Positions 55,548-64,000 of a stretch of 64,000 nucleotides of DNA are shown here, piece after piece. The stretch comes from Oegoconia quadripuncta. Taxonomy: Eukaryota > Arthropoda > Insecta > Lepidoptera > Autostichidae. A program made the position numbers and the translations under genes. Numbering within the stretch: the stretch's first letter is position 1; each line of letters starts with the position of its first letter. The stretch is from assembly GCA_949316235.1 (NCBI GenBank), contig OX438758.1, positions 17,517,194 through 17,581,193 on the forward strand, written 5' to 3'. The notes under the pieces are model-generated. The model had not been told where the DNA came from. It was given only the letters and a program-made list of their open reading frames with translations, and did no database searches.

Positions 55548-55805
55548 ATGAAAATCAAAGTACAGGATAAAAATAGAAAATATAATGAAGCAGCATTAAA
55601 ATCGGCCATTGAAAGTGTATTAGAATCAAGATTGACTGTTTACATGGCATCAAAGGAATATAACGTGCCATGGAGTATCTGGATAACATGTTCTTTCTGC
55701 ACTGATCCATATTACACTCATTGCCAAAGTCAAATTATTGGCGATAGCCAAACTGTTTTCATGTGTGATAGTTGCAGCATTGATGACTCTAGTCGTGAAG
55801 AGTAA
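55548..55805 (+). CDS. Small psq-HTH protein with cysteine-rich tail (pogo-like deletion product)
   Basis: An 85-residue frame from ATG 55548. Residues ~8-40 (NRKYNEAALKSAIESVLESR ... YNVPWS) form a psq helix-turn-helix, the N-terminal DNA-binding part of pogo-like transposases and of some domesticated regulators. It then passes at about residue 43 into WITCSFCTDPYYTH-C ... FMCDSCS, a C-x2-C ... H-x-C ... C-x2-C zinc-binding pattern like the PHD-like C-terminal tail of insect pogo transposases, and ends in an acidic tail. The ~300-residue catalytic domain expected between is missing, yet the frame is preserved. An out-of-frame ATG sits 4 bp upstream (55544). It may be a chance deletion derivative or a retained DNA-binding protein. 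It lies outside the TA element ending at 55143. Confidence 0.6.
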   Translation: MKIKVQDKNRKYNEAALKSAIESVLESRLTVYMASKEYNVPWSIWITCSFCTDPYYTHCQSQIIGDSQTVFMCDSCSIDDSSREE

Positions 55806-55809
55806 AGAA

Positions 55810-56374
55810 TATATTTGAGTTTATTATTTAGTTTATAAAGTTAGTACTTACTTTTTTAATACATAAAATATTATTGTAATACATTTATTCCCACTTGGTC
55901 GGATTCCCAAAAGGACTACTATAAATCACAAAAACTTAATGTTTTGAAATTATATTTGATGTTATATAATTGTAGATAATGATTATGGATTATTCTGTGA
56001 TAAAAAAATATTATTATTCACCTAATTCTGTTGTATCACAATTAGAGTAGCGCTCTCACCGAATTAAAGTGATTATCACAGAAATACCCAAGTCATCGTC
56101 GTTTGAAATAATGCCTATTATACTAAGTCACTTGTTTAAAAATTAAGATTCCTATTACTCATTAGGTAAACAAGAGACTGATTGATGTTCCTACTTAAAA
56201 TAAAACGAGTTGATTAAGATTAACTAGTGTTTTCATCACAAATTCCGTTTTGTCACATAATTATATGAGTACACCCTACTATTATATTATTTACTTTATA
56301 CTTTCCATATTTTTATTATATAATATATATTTAAATTCAAATTATTTTTTTCAACTTAATTTTTTTTCCCTGCT
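55810..56374. other. No gene; short inverted motifs
   Basis: TTCTGTGATAA (about 55993) and TTATCACAGAA (about 56084) are inverted, and TCACCGAATTA occurs both at 55342 and 56058. These could be remnants of the ends of the psq element; no clean terminal repeat was found. Confidence 0.35.
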
Positions 56375-56441
56375 TAAAAAACCCCAACACATTTGGGCGT
56401 CTGGTTATCTTATCTCTAACAACCGGAACACAACAATGCAA
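56375..56441 (-). mobile_element. SINE family B fragment (67 bp)
   Basis: AACCCCAACACATTTGGGCG, TCTGGTTATCTTATCTCTAA and CAACCGGAACACAACAATGC match the family's middle. Confidence 0.7.
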
Positions 56442-56706
56442 CAAATTGATAAAAATATCAAATGACTGCATATAAACAGCATAAGTAACCAAATGTGACT
56501 TTTCTTTTTAATATTTTGAGGAAATTGTTCATAGAATCATAATAAAAGGGCAGATCTATCTAATTGTGCCTTTCCATTGAAAAAGTTTAACTAAAAAACA
56601 CACTTAGAAATTTTTATTAAATTATTTTCATGACATTTTTGGTTTTCTTATTTAAATAACTAAAACAAAACTAAACAAATCTTCGTCAAGAAAATGTCAA
56701 TATAAT

Positions 56707-56935
56707 TGGCGACCGATTGGTGTAGTGGATAGTCACCCTATCAGCGAAACCAACGGTTGCGGGTTCGAATGTTTGTATGATGAATACGAACATTTATTCC
56801 AGAGTCTTGGATGTTTATATAAATATTTATGTATGTTTATCCGTTATCTAGTATCCATAGCACAAGCTTTGCTTAGTTTGGGACTAGATGATTGGTGTAA
56901 GTGTCCGAAATATAAAAAAAAAAATTATATATTTC
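56707..56935 (+). mobile_element. tRNA-derived SINE, family C, full length
   Basis: Starts GGCGACCGATTGGTGTAGTG (A box GGTGTAGTGG) with B box GCGGGTTCGAATG 48 bp later, then the family body and a poly-A-containing end. It lies ~770 bp upstream of the OBP start codon. Confidence 0.85.
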
Positions 56936-56973
56936 TGGGACGACTTTAATTACCTTCCATTTTATATCACAAG

Positions 56974-57508
56974 CCTTTATTATTAATGATACAGACTATA
57001 CACTAGGTAGAGTAACGTTTGGAGGACGTATTATTTTTGACTAGCTTATCCTTTATTATGAATGATACAAACTATACACTAGCTAGAGAAACGTTTGGAG
57101 GACGTATTATTTTTGACTAGCTAGCCTTTATTATTTAATGATACAAACTATACCCTAGCTAGAGTAACGTTTGGAGGACGTATTATTTTTGACTAGCTTG
57201 TTATTTATTATTATAGGTACAGACTTATAACACTAGCTAGAGTAACGTTTGGAGGACGTATTGCTTTTGACTAGCTTATCCTTTATTTATTATTAATGAT
57301 ACAGACTATACACTAGCTAGAGTAACGTTTGGAGGACGTATTACTTTTGACTAGCTTATCCTTTATTTATTATTAATGATACAGACTATACACTAGCTAG
57401 AGTAACGTTTTGAGGACGTATTACTTTTGACTAGCTTATCCTTTATTTATTATTAATGATTCAGACTATAACACTAGCTAGAGTAACGTTTGGAGGACGT
57501 ATTATTTC
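56974..57508 (+). repeat. 76-81 bp tandem array, seven units, upstream of the OBP gene
   Basis: The marker AACGTTTGGAGGACGTATTA recurs with AACG at 57014, 57090, 57166, 57244, 57324, 57404 and 57485. Units also share GATACAGACTATACACTAGC and TTTTGACTAGCTTATCC. Spacing rises from 76 to 81 bp along the array. The last unit ends 194 bp before the OBP ATG. Confidence 0.92.
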
Positions 57509-57701
57509 CAATAACATAATTTGTCCTTTTCAAATAAGCGATAAGAATCACCATCCATATTATATCCGCAAATCATTTTACCGCAACCACTATCTATTGG
57601 TGAAATCGCGACAGCGGCCCGATTTAATCACCACAGAGCACCAACCGTTGCGAAATTATTGTTATTATTTCGTCAATATTTTACATGACAGAGCGTGGAA
57701 A

Positions 57702-59882
57702 ATGTTTGGCGTGGCGTTTAAACTTTTTTACGTGTTCGGAGTAATTTACTCGGCCTCTGCTGAAGAGAAGGGTGAGTGAAGAATTTTTTAAATTTGCAGG
57801 AGCGAAAACGAAAATTGTTTTAAAATTTCGCATTTGCGGTGCTCACTTTTAACCGTTTCGCAAAAAGATTAGAAGTTGACATACATACATAACGTCACGA
57901 TCATCATCCTAAATGGGGTAGTCAGAGATATAGAATTTACGTTTGGGTGTTCCAAATATTAACAGTTTAATGCTTCAAACAACATTCACTATTCACCTTT
58001 TGAAGTATATAGAAATGCACATGTGACATCGCCGTTGAAAATCTATAGTTGTTTTTAGGTGGAGCGTCCCTTAGTCCGCTTTTACGATACCCACGGGAAG
58101 AGACGGGTTTGTTCTATTCTTTTTAGGTGCCGAAACCTCACAGCACCGAAGTTGACACACCGAAGTTGACTTTAAAGCCAATTACGTCTTACAGTCCTTA
58201 ACTTTTGTGAAACAAAAAATAACGAGTGACCTTTTCACGACAATCTTGTGCAAGTGACTATTTTTATGCACAACGGGTTACCACTTGACCTCAATCACAC
58301 CTGATGTTAAGTGAGAGAGTAAGAAAATGAGGTCCAAGGTGGAAGCGTATTGACCCGGAAACCCCATCTTATTTGGGGGACTGGCTACCTTATCTCTGGC
58401 AAACGGAACACAAAAATGCTATTCAGATTTAGACAAGATGGTGGTAGCTAGCCAGGTGGACATTATACATTTGTCCTACTCGTGCCAAGTGCTCTGTATG
58501 ATACGAAATTTGCTTTTCTTTTGGTTGTTTTAAATTTGTTTTCTCAGTCTTATGTATCTTCATCCTTTTCCTCCATTACTGTACTGGTTGCATAGGAATA
58601 TCGGTAAAAAGGAACAAGTAATGGAAATAGATAAATCACCTCATTACCATACCAGAAGACTGTAAAACGTTGCCAAGATACAAACTTTGCCAATACACAA
58701 ACTCCTGTTTCTGTCACAAACTACCTATGTACGTACGCTGTATTTTTAATGCCCCTAATTTCGAACAATTTTATTTTTTGATCCATTTTTCAGAGAGGCT
58801 ATATTAATATTAGGTATTGAATTTATCTAAATATTAGCAAAACTTATCTACTCAGCTTTAAATAAAATATTTAGAACACTTACACCAATCATCTGCTCCC
58901 AAACTAAGCAAAGCTTGTACTATGAATCAAATACTACATACACAATGCTCTATCCTTCGTAGGTATTTTTTTTTAGATCTTGACCTGGCATATTGGGATA
59001 CATTTACTCGCAAAACCTCGGATTTCAACCTAAAACAATGGAGTTATTTCGTCCTATTTTTGATTAATTTAAGTTTTCATTTAGACATTTATATAACAGT
59101 GATACCTGGTTTTGAATTTCTTTTGTCGAGACCTATCATTTCATACCCATGTGCAGGAATTATTTTGTTGCTAAGTGTGACGTAATGACTAACTGGTCGT
59201 CCGCCATGTTGGACTAATCATGATGTCATATGATACTCCCGGGACTTCCCCAGACCAGTACGAATTTAACACCCCTTTTGTCTAAATCGGTGAGGCGTTT
59301 AAGCTGTAGGTGGTAATAAAGATACTTACATACAGACGCGTTGTATACATATTAGATTATTATATTACATGCATGCATAAGTCACGACCGTTATCCCAAA
59401 TGCGGTGGTAAGAGATATCCCAAACATAAATGCTTGGGTGTTCGAAACCATTAAAAGTCTTAGGCATACAGGTCTCCCACCTCGACCACGTATAGTATTG
59501 TCTAAATACAACAAACATATCTTGTGTTGTATGTATGGGTGAGAGAGTATTTGTATGCATGTGTAGGATGTGCGAAAGTGTGTGCTTGTGTGAATATACG
59601 TGAGTTTTTATGTCTGAAATAGATAAATGAAACCATTATTGTTGTCAATCTTTGTATATTGTAGTCTGACATGTATGTTTAGGAATTCTCATACAACATT
59701 ATATACGATTATGTATCTTTTCAGAAAGTCCTTTCTCAAGCATCGTCCATAAGACCTTGGTGGTTACTGCCCGTAGCTGTATGGAGCACATAAACGCAAC
59801 TGAAGCCGACCTAGAGTACATCCGGAACGATCCACCATACCCCGAAAAGGCGGCATGTATCATCAAATGCCTGTGTGAGAAG
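57702..59882 (+). CDS. Odorant-binding protein gene, exons 1-2 (partial)
   Basis: Exon 1 (57702-57771) encodes a secretion signal, MFGVAFKLFYVFGVIYSASA, and ends at donor AGG|GTGAGT in phase 1. Exon 2 (59725-59882) follows acceptor ATCTTTTCAG; joining restores codon G|AA, and the exon ends at GAGAAG|GTACC in phase 0. Together they give 76 residues with the hallmark of insect OBPs: the first cysteine in ARSCMEHINATEADL, 25 residues to the second, then exactly three to the third (CIIKCLC). An ATEADL helix between the first two cysteines is also typical. OBPs are secreted into antennal or other lymph and carry small hydrophobic ligands to receptors; some act in non-olfactory tissue. The later exons with the fourth to sixth cysteines were not found with confidence (see 62502). 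Intron 1 (1,953 bp) contains a SINE. The fit of splice sites, phase and cysteines makes this the most certain host gene here. Confidence 0.88.
58260..58493 (-). mobile_element. SINE family B copy within OBP intron 1
   Basis: Tail side ATGCACAACGGGTTACCACT, CTTGACCTCAATCACACC, GGTCCAAGGTGGAAGCG, up to GGTGGTAGCTAGCCAGGTGG. The tRNA head is truncated. Orientation is opposite to the host gene. Confidence 0.82.
58494..59724. other. Rest of OBP intron 1
   Basis: Contains a family C SINE tail (58863-58928) and at 59350-59470 an interspersed sequence related to 39260-39370. No other coding signal was seen. Confidence 0.5.
58863..58928 (-). mobile_element. SINE family C tail fragment
   Basis: Reverse of GCTTTGCTTAGTTTGGGAG-type text with GATTGGTGTAAGTGTTC, the 3' part of family C. 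Confidence 0.65.
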
Positions 59883-59936
59883 GTACCAAGAACTAAACAT
59901 TAAGATAACAATTTTTAGAACACCTATATTTATAAA

Positions 59937-59980
59937 ACCTGTAGGTATTGTTGGTTACGAAACCAACAATACCTACAGGT
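59937..59980. repeat. Perfect hairpin: 20-bp stem, 4-nt loop, 54 bp after OBP exon 2
   Basis: ACCTGTAGGTATTGTTGGTT and its exact reverse complement flank ACGA. It lies in the following intron. Confidence 0.92.
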
Positions 59981-60016
59981 ACGAACCCGAGGTATCCAAG
60001 CGGAGCAACATTATAG

Positions 60017-60017
<1 letters not shown>

Positions 60018-60063
<46 letters not shown>

Positions 60064-60720
60064 AGCGTTTATTTGTTACTCCAGTCACACACATACATTA
60101 AGTTTAGGTATAACAACAGAATATATCTATTAATAACTTATAACTAAAGCATGTGTGTGCTGCAGCAGGACAAATGGGTCACAGCTCAGTGTGTGAGATT
60201 GTAAAACACTGATTTTCAGCTATTACCCGAGGAGTATCATATGGTACAAGTGCGACACAAATCAGAAAAATCAACATTGCTGGATTAATGTAAATAATAT
60301 AAGATATATATATATAGATATGAAATATGCTTCTGTATGTGTGTTGTATGTAGGTAATTACGAGTATATTGGCATAACTAAACATTGTGTGATAAAAATA
60401 CAATAAATATATTAGCATAACGGAATAATATAAAAATACGAATAGAAGCAGGTATGTACGTAAGTAAAGCAGCAGTTTATCGTCTTACAGCAACAGCCAC
60501 CGCCTCGCGAGGTCTCCTTGGGGCCAACTCTAGCCAACAATATGTCCGTCTGTCTGTTAAGAGACCTCGTAACTCCGACATGTGTAATTGAATCTTGTGC
60601 ATTTGTAGTTATTCTATATTCAATGCTGTATTTTCCTTTTTTTGATGGACACATTATTTTTTTTTTGCTGAGGGTCCAAATGCCACAAAACGTTAGCAAC
60701 TTTCTACGATTCTCAATATA
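60018..60720 (-). mobile_element. LINE 3' end, family E, copy 3, with GATA tail
   Basis: On the minus strand: short coding-like text LLARVGPKETSRGGGCCCK (about 60480-60545), then the family E UTR (GGTAATAGCTGAAAATCAG, GGAGTAACAAATAAACGC) and a TATC microsatellite of ~11 units (GATA on plus, 60019-60062). The most diverged but longest copy of the family. Confidence 0.65.
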
Positions 60721-60734
60721 ATAATCTTTTTTTT

Positions 60735-60890
60735 TTCTCTACCCAAAGGTTGTCTGGTAGAAATCGCTTAATAGCGATAAGACCGCCTGGTTGTACAATT
60801 ATAATTTTTTTGAAACTATATTTAAGAAGTATATTGTAGAATTTTGTGCAATAAAGTGTACTTGATTGATTGATTGATTGATTGAATAAT
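60735..60890 (+). mobile_element. LINE 3' UTR with TGAT tail
   Basis: AAAGGTTGTCTGGTAGAAAT, the hairpin ATCGCTTAATAGCGAT, GACCGCCTGGTTGTAC and TTTTGTGCAATAAAGTG followed by a TGAT repeat (60866-60890) make up a very common lepidopteran LINE 3' end. Confidence 0.75.
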
Positions 60891-62501
60891 CGTCGATTCT
60901 ATTTAATTAATAGCATCTTTTACTATAGACATATTTTTTTCGGTATTCGCTATATTCAGTTACCCACAAAATTAATAATTTTATGCTCCTTGAAATAAAG
61001 ATTGACTCAAGCTAATAATGTGAAGGTGCGATTTATAGTTTATGCGAAACCCTGCGGGAGTTCAACTTGGCTGATTTGGCTGATTTTTAAATAATAATAA
61101 TTAAATAAAACCGCTCTGACGAGAAGCTATTTGGCGATACCTAAGCTATTTTATAGCACAGGAAGGGCTATTCTTATTAATCAACGATTAAATGGAAGAC
61201 AGCAAAAATATTGGGAACCGTTGAAAATTTTCAAAGCTCCACCAAAAAATACTCATATCCCTGCAGTCCACTGATGAATTATGAAATTTAGTTATTAGAA
61301 AATGGTGGACACAGTATCCATCATTTGACGTCCGTCGTGTCAAGATATACACTTAATTTTCGATTTTAAACTTTTTATTTAGGAAAGTTACAGTACCCTA
61401 TAAAACATTAAGTAAAGTAGCTATATATAGATCATAGACCAAATTGTTTCCACAGATAAAGATATTTATTAAAATCGCATGAATTATTTATTGTAATTTG
61501 TTGAAATTTGTAGTAGTATTCTTTATATTTTATTAGTGGTAGTAATGACAAAGGCAAAAGCTGTTTGCTTTCTTTATGCATTTATATATTAGACGGTTTT
61601 CGAAATCATCAATTACCCCAGATTTGTTTGGGTGCTGACTCAAGCTGGTTTGGTTAAAATTCTTTCAATATTTTAATGTATTTTTCACAAATATTTTCAA
61701 TTTAGAATTAACAGTTTCTTATAATTTTCACCATTTCATACGGTAAACATTTGCGTTATTTAAATAGGATTTTAGTTTATTTATTCACATAGTTTCACAG
61801 CACAAATGAGTGATATATTACAATAAAGTTTATACTCTAAAATGCATAGTATGCCAATTACGAAATCAAACAAATTACAAATTGTTGATTTTCAACAGCG
61901 AAGGGGAAAATACAGAGGAAAAGCAAATAGTCTAACTTCACATATATTATTAACTAATATAACACTCGTATTGTCTATTGTAACACTCGTTCGAGTAAGA
62001 TAGCCTTTATCTAACTCATTATGTCTTTGTATGACGGATCGCATTATGGCTAATAGCTCATAGCTCATGCTGAGATGGTAGCCTGACGCGTGCAAAATAT
62101 CATTTCAATCAGCCTCGAAAATCTAGTAGCAGCTAATATAGATTGATCATTTGAAATGCGACCGAAATTCGAAAATATTACGGCAGCATAAATGTCATGT
62201 CCAAACCTTGACGAACTAACCTAGATTGATCATTTAAATATCGCTGAAATGAAAATCAAAAACATTAAGTATTTTCCAGTTCGTTGGACCATATAATTAT
62301 TTATTTAGAACGCTTCTGGTCTATTGATGCTATGGAATGGGGTTTTGCGTTAGTAGGAAGAAATCTTTTATGGTGTTTGAAAGATCCGACTGTCTTGCTT
62401 TCTCTCTCTCTTCAATTTAAGAGCTGTGCTCTTGTCAGAGTCCTTTCCACACTTCTTTATCTTGCTTACTAAACGGATTTTAAATTCTACGTGTTTTTCA
62501 G
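60891..62501. other. Probable OBP intron sequence; nothing else recognised
   Basis: No exon in phase 0 with OBP cysteine spacing was found, although several acceptor-like sites exist (for example TTCAACAG near 61900). GATTGATCATTT occurs twice (about 62141 and 62223). Confidence 0.35.
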
Positions 62502-62597
62502 GCTTTAGACTATTCTGACAAATATCGTGAATTTCTACGCCGTTGCACAATTAATTTGGAGAATATGCGAAATTATTTCAGTTTTCAAAGGCAATGA
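62502..62597 (+). CDS. Candidate later exon of the OBP gene (doubtful)
   Basis: After a good acceptor (GTGTTTTTCAG) a phase-0 frame runs ALDYSDKYREFLRRC and 16 further residues to TGA. Phase matches the end of exon 2 and one cysteine is present, but an exon in between would still be needed to give the usual third-to-fourth cysteine spacing, and there is no fifth or sixth cysteine. It could be a real degenerate exon, part of another gene, or chance. Confidence 0.25.
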   Translation, partial: ALDYSDKYREFLRRCTINLENMRNYFSFQRQ

Positions 62598-63324
62598 TTA
62601 CTCGAAGTTCAAAGAAATAAATAAAAACAACAATAATTCTCTGTATGGCTGTCCAACAACGTTTCTCAAAATTTCTGTATAGAATGTGTAAGGCCTTTAA
62701 CCTCAGTTCTGGTATAGATCCTTTTTATGGTTCCTTAACCTCATATAGAAATCCACTTGTCTTTATTAATATTAATACTCTTGTGATGTTAAATTCATCA
62801 TGTAGAATATTTTTAGCATAAGACGTTCAATGTCATGTTATGTAAGTATAGTTGTAAAAGAATTTCAGATTTGTATTGATTCCAATGTCAGTAATATACT
62901 GACTAAAAGCTATATCTTTTAGTTGTAAATCGTTACTGTTACTGTACTTAAATAAAATAAATAGACGTCAGGTCAATACAAAACGTTTGGTAATTGGTCA
63001 CATCGAATTTATTGCATGTTAGATCAGATGCCATCCAGAAGGTGCCTCATGCACTATTGGTAGTTAAATAACGTTGATAAACAAAATAATGACATCAACA
63101 AAGTAAGTGTAAAAACTATTATAAACTATTAAAAACTATGTAATTAATTGTTGATAGAGTTGAGATTGAACGAGTTGAAATTGAACGAACGTATATGAAA
63201 ACTTACCGTTGAAATGCCTTTAAATAATATAAGAATAACGTTGTATGGTCAACGTTTCTTCAAGATTCGATAGACCATAGAGAATTGGCGAAACCTCCAC
63301 ACCTCAATGAGATGGGCATAGCAA
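62598..63324. other. No gene seen
   Basis: AT-rich sequence without repeats or coding signal that I can support. Confidence 0.4.
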
Positions 63325-63534
63325 TTGAGACTAATTAAAAGCCAATTAGATCCCAAGACCAGATGCCTTCCCAATTTGGGCGGTATTTCAGAAACTTTTA
63401 ATGCAAATAAAATACCCGATGCTTTACGAAGACAAGGAGAAATTTATCTGCACATGTGCCAGGGGATTCGTCAATTTAAAAATGCACAAATACTTGATTG
63501 CTTGAAACAACAATATTTGATAGTAGAAGCTTGA
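63325..63534 (+). CDS. Unidentified small open frame or exon
   Basis: A 69-codon frame ending in TGA; a strong acceptor-like GGTATTTCAG near 63393 could open a shorter exon reading NANKIPDALRRQGEIYLHM then CQGIRQFKNAQILDCLKQQ. The peptide looks helical and non-repetitive, and the two cysteines are 13 apart, which does not match OBP spacing (normally 8). No family recognised. Confidence 0.25.
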   Translation: MRLIKSQLDPKTRCLPNLGGISETFNANKIPDALRRQGEIYLHMCQGIRQFKNAQILDCLKQQYLIVEA

Positions 63535-63539
63535 CATCG

Positions 63540-63735
63540 ATGTTGAGTGATTCCTCACTGCCAGTAGGAGATCCATTACTGAATTATCTCAGGAGCACGA
63601 TAGGAATGAAAGTTTCTATGACAGTTGTAACGTCGGGGTCACCAAGTTCTTTTACTGGAGTGTCCTCTTTTTTTGTTTATCTTTGTTGTTTCTTATTGTT
63701 GTGCAATAAAGAATATTTTGTTTGTTTGTTAGTTT
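63540..63735 (+). mobile_element. LINE 3' end with TTTG tail
   Basis: The segment ends TTGTGCAATAAAGAATATTT followed by TTTG repeats (63718-63735), the same GTGCAATAAAG ending as other LINE tails here (60.85 kb, and 39.87 kb on the minus strand). No coding frame is preserved. Confidence 0.5.
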
Positions 63736-64000
63736 CGAATACTTGGAGATAAGTGAAGACATCGAAATTCAGTTCAATGAATGATTTATTAACAATTTCC
63801 TCACTATAAAAATGTCAAAGTGTGTCAAAATTAAATTTAAAATAGTAAACGCGTTTGCTTTGCAATTGCATTGCAATGCAATGTTGATCAAAGGTGAATT
63901 TCGGCCTGTTGAAGCCGCAAGAGTGTGCGCATGATTGTAGGGCTTATATTATGAATGCAAATACTGTTTTTTTAGAATGAGCTGTTCGGTGTATCTTTAT
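63736..64000. other. No feature recognised at the window end
   Basis: AT-rich sequence; the TTGCAATTGCATTGCAATGC stretch near 63861 is a small imperfect palindrome. Confidence 0.4.

Noticed and set aside
63325..63534. C-terminal OBP exon
   Set aside because: The two cysteines are 13 residues apart instead of about 8 and the reading frame does not resemble an OBP end; left as unidentified.

Overview
The window reads as AT-rich nuclear DNA of an insect, most likely a moth or butterfly. The evidence is an odorant-binding-protein (OBP) gene with spliced exons, several tRNA-derived SINE families and LINE tails of the kinds common in lepidopteran genomes, Helitrons with 5'-TC and CTAG-3' ends inserted between A and T, and many Tc1/mariner-type elements flanked by TA. 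Nothing points to a bacterium, plasmid or intact virus. Names are from pattern recognition only; no database search was possible.

Layout. 0-5 kb: decayed end of a Ty1/copia pol gene and its probable LTR, an RTE-like LINE tail, two SINEs, a 158-bp solo-LTR-like repeat, then featureless AT-rich DNA. 5.4-6.9 kb: a long open frame that looks like an endogenised RNA-virus nucleoprotein, bracketed by perfect 58-bp direct repeats. 8.8-9.7 kb: first coding exon of an unidentified minus-strand gene with a CpG-rich start region. 10-24 kb: dense mobile DNA, including a foldback TA transposon, a 100-bp satellite, a MITE pair (one copy interrupted by a LINE fragment with a clean target duplication), SINEs, a jockey-like LINE, the 5' part of an LTR element and a peculiar element with mirrored GCATAAT motifs. 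24.7-26.6 kb: a long LINE reverse transcriptase frame on the minus strand. 27.5-32.1 kb: a complete-ended Helitron carrying a helicase remnant and a recent tandem duplication of a module with two nested satellites. 32-40 kb: minisatellite, decayed LINE pieces, a mini-Helitron, a foldback and a CpG-rich promoter-like patch. 40.6-44.4 kb: a jockey-like LINE split by an almost 3-kb Tc1-like transposon whose two-exon transposase is open. 45-56 kb: SINEs, LINE 3' ends, a 39-bp minisatellite, a mini-Helitron, a pogo-like transposon and a small ORF fusing a psq helix-turn-helix to a cysteine-rich tail. 56.7-64 kb: the plus-strand OBP gene (signal-peptide exon and exon 2 certain, later exons not resolved), preceded by a seven-copy 76-81 bp tandem array.

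How it fits together. Only two host genes are visible, both partial: the unknown gene at 9 kb and the OBP gene at 57.7 kb. The rest is a layered record of transposition. Nesting gives relative ages: LINE into MITE at 23.2 kb, Tc1-like element into LINE at 40.9 kb, satellite growth inside a SINE at 13.7 kb and inside a Helitron at 28-31 kb. The coding frames that look least decayed are the Tc1-like transposase, the virus-like nucleoprotein and the LINE reverse transcriptase at 24.8-26.6 kb.
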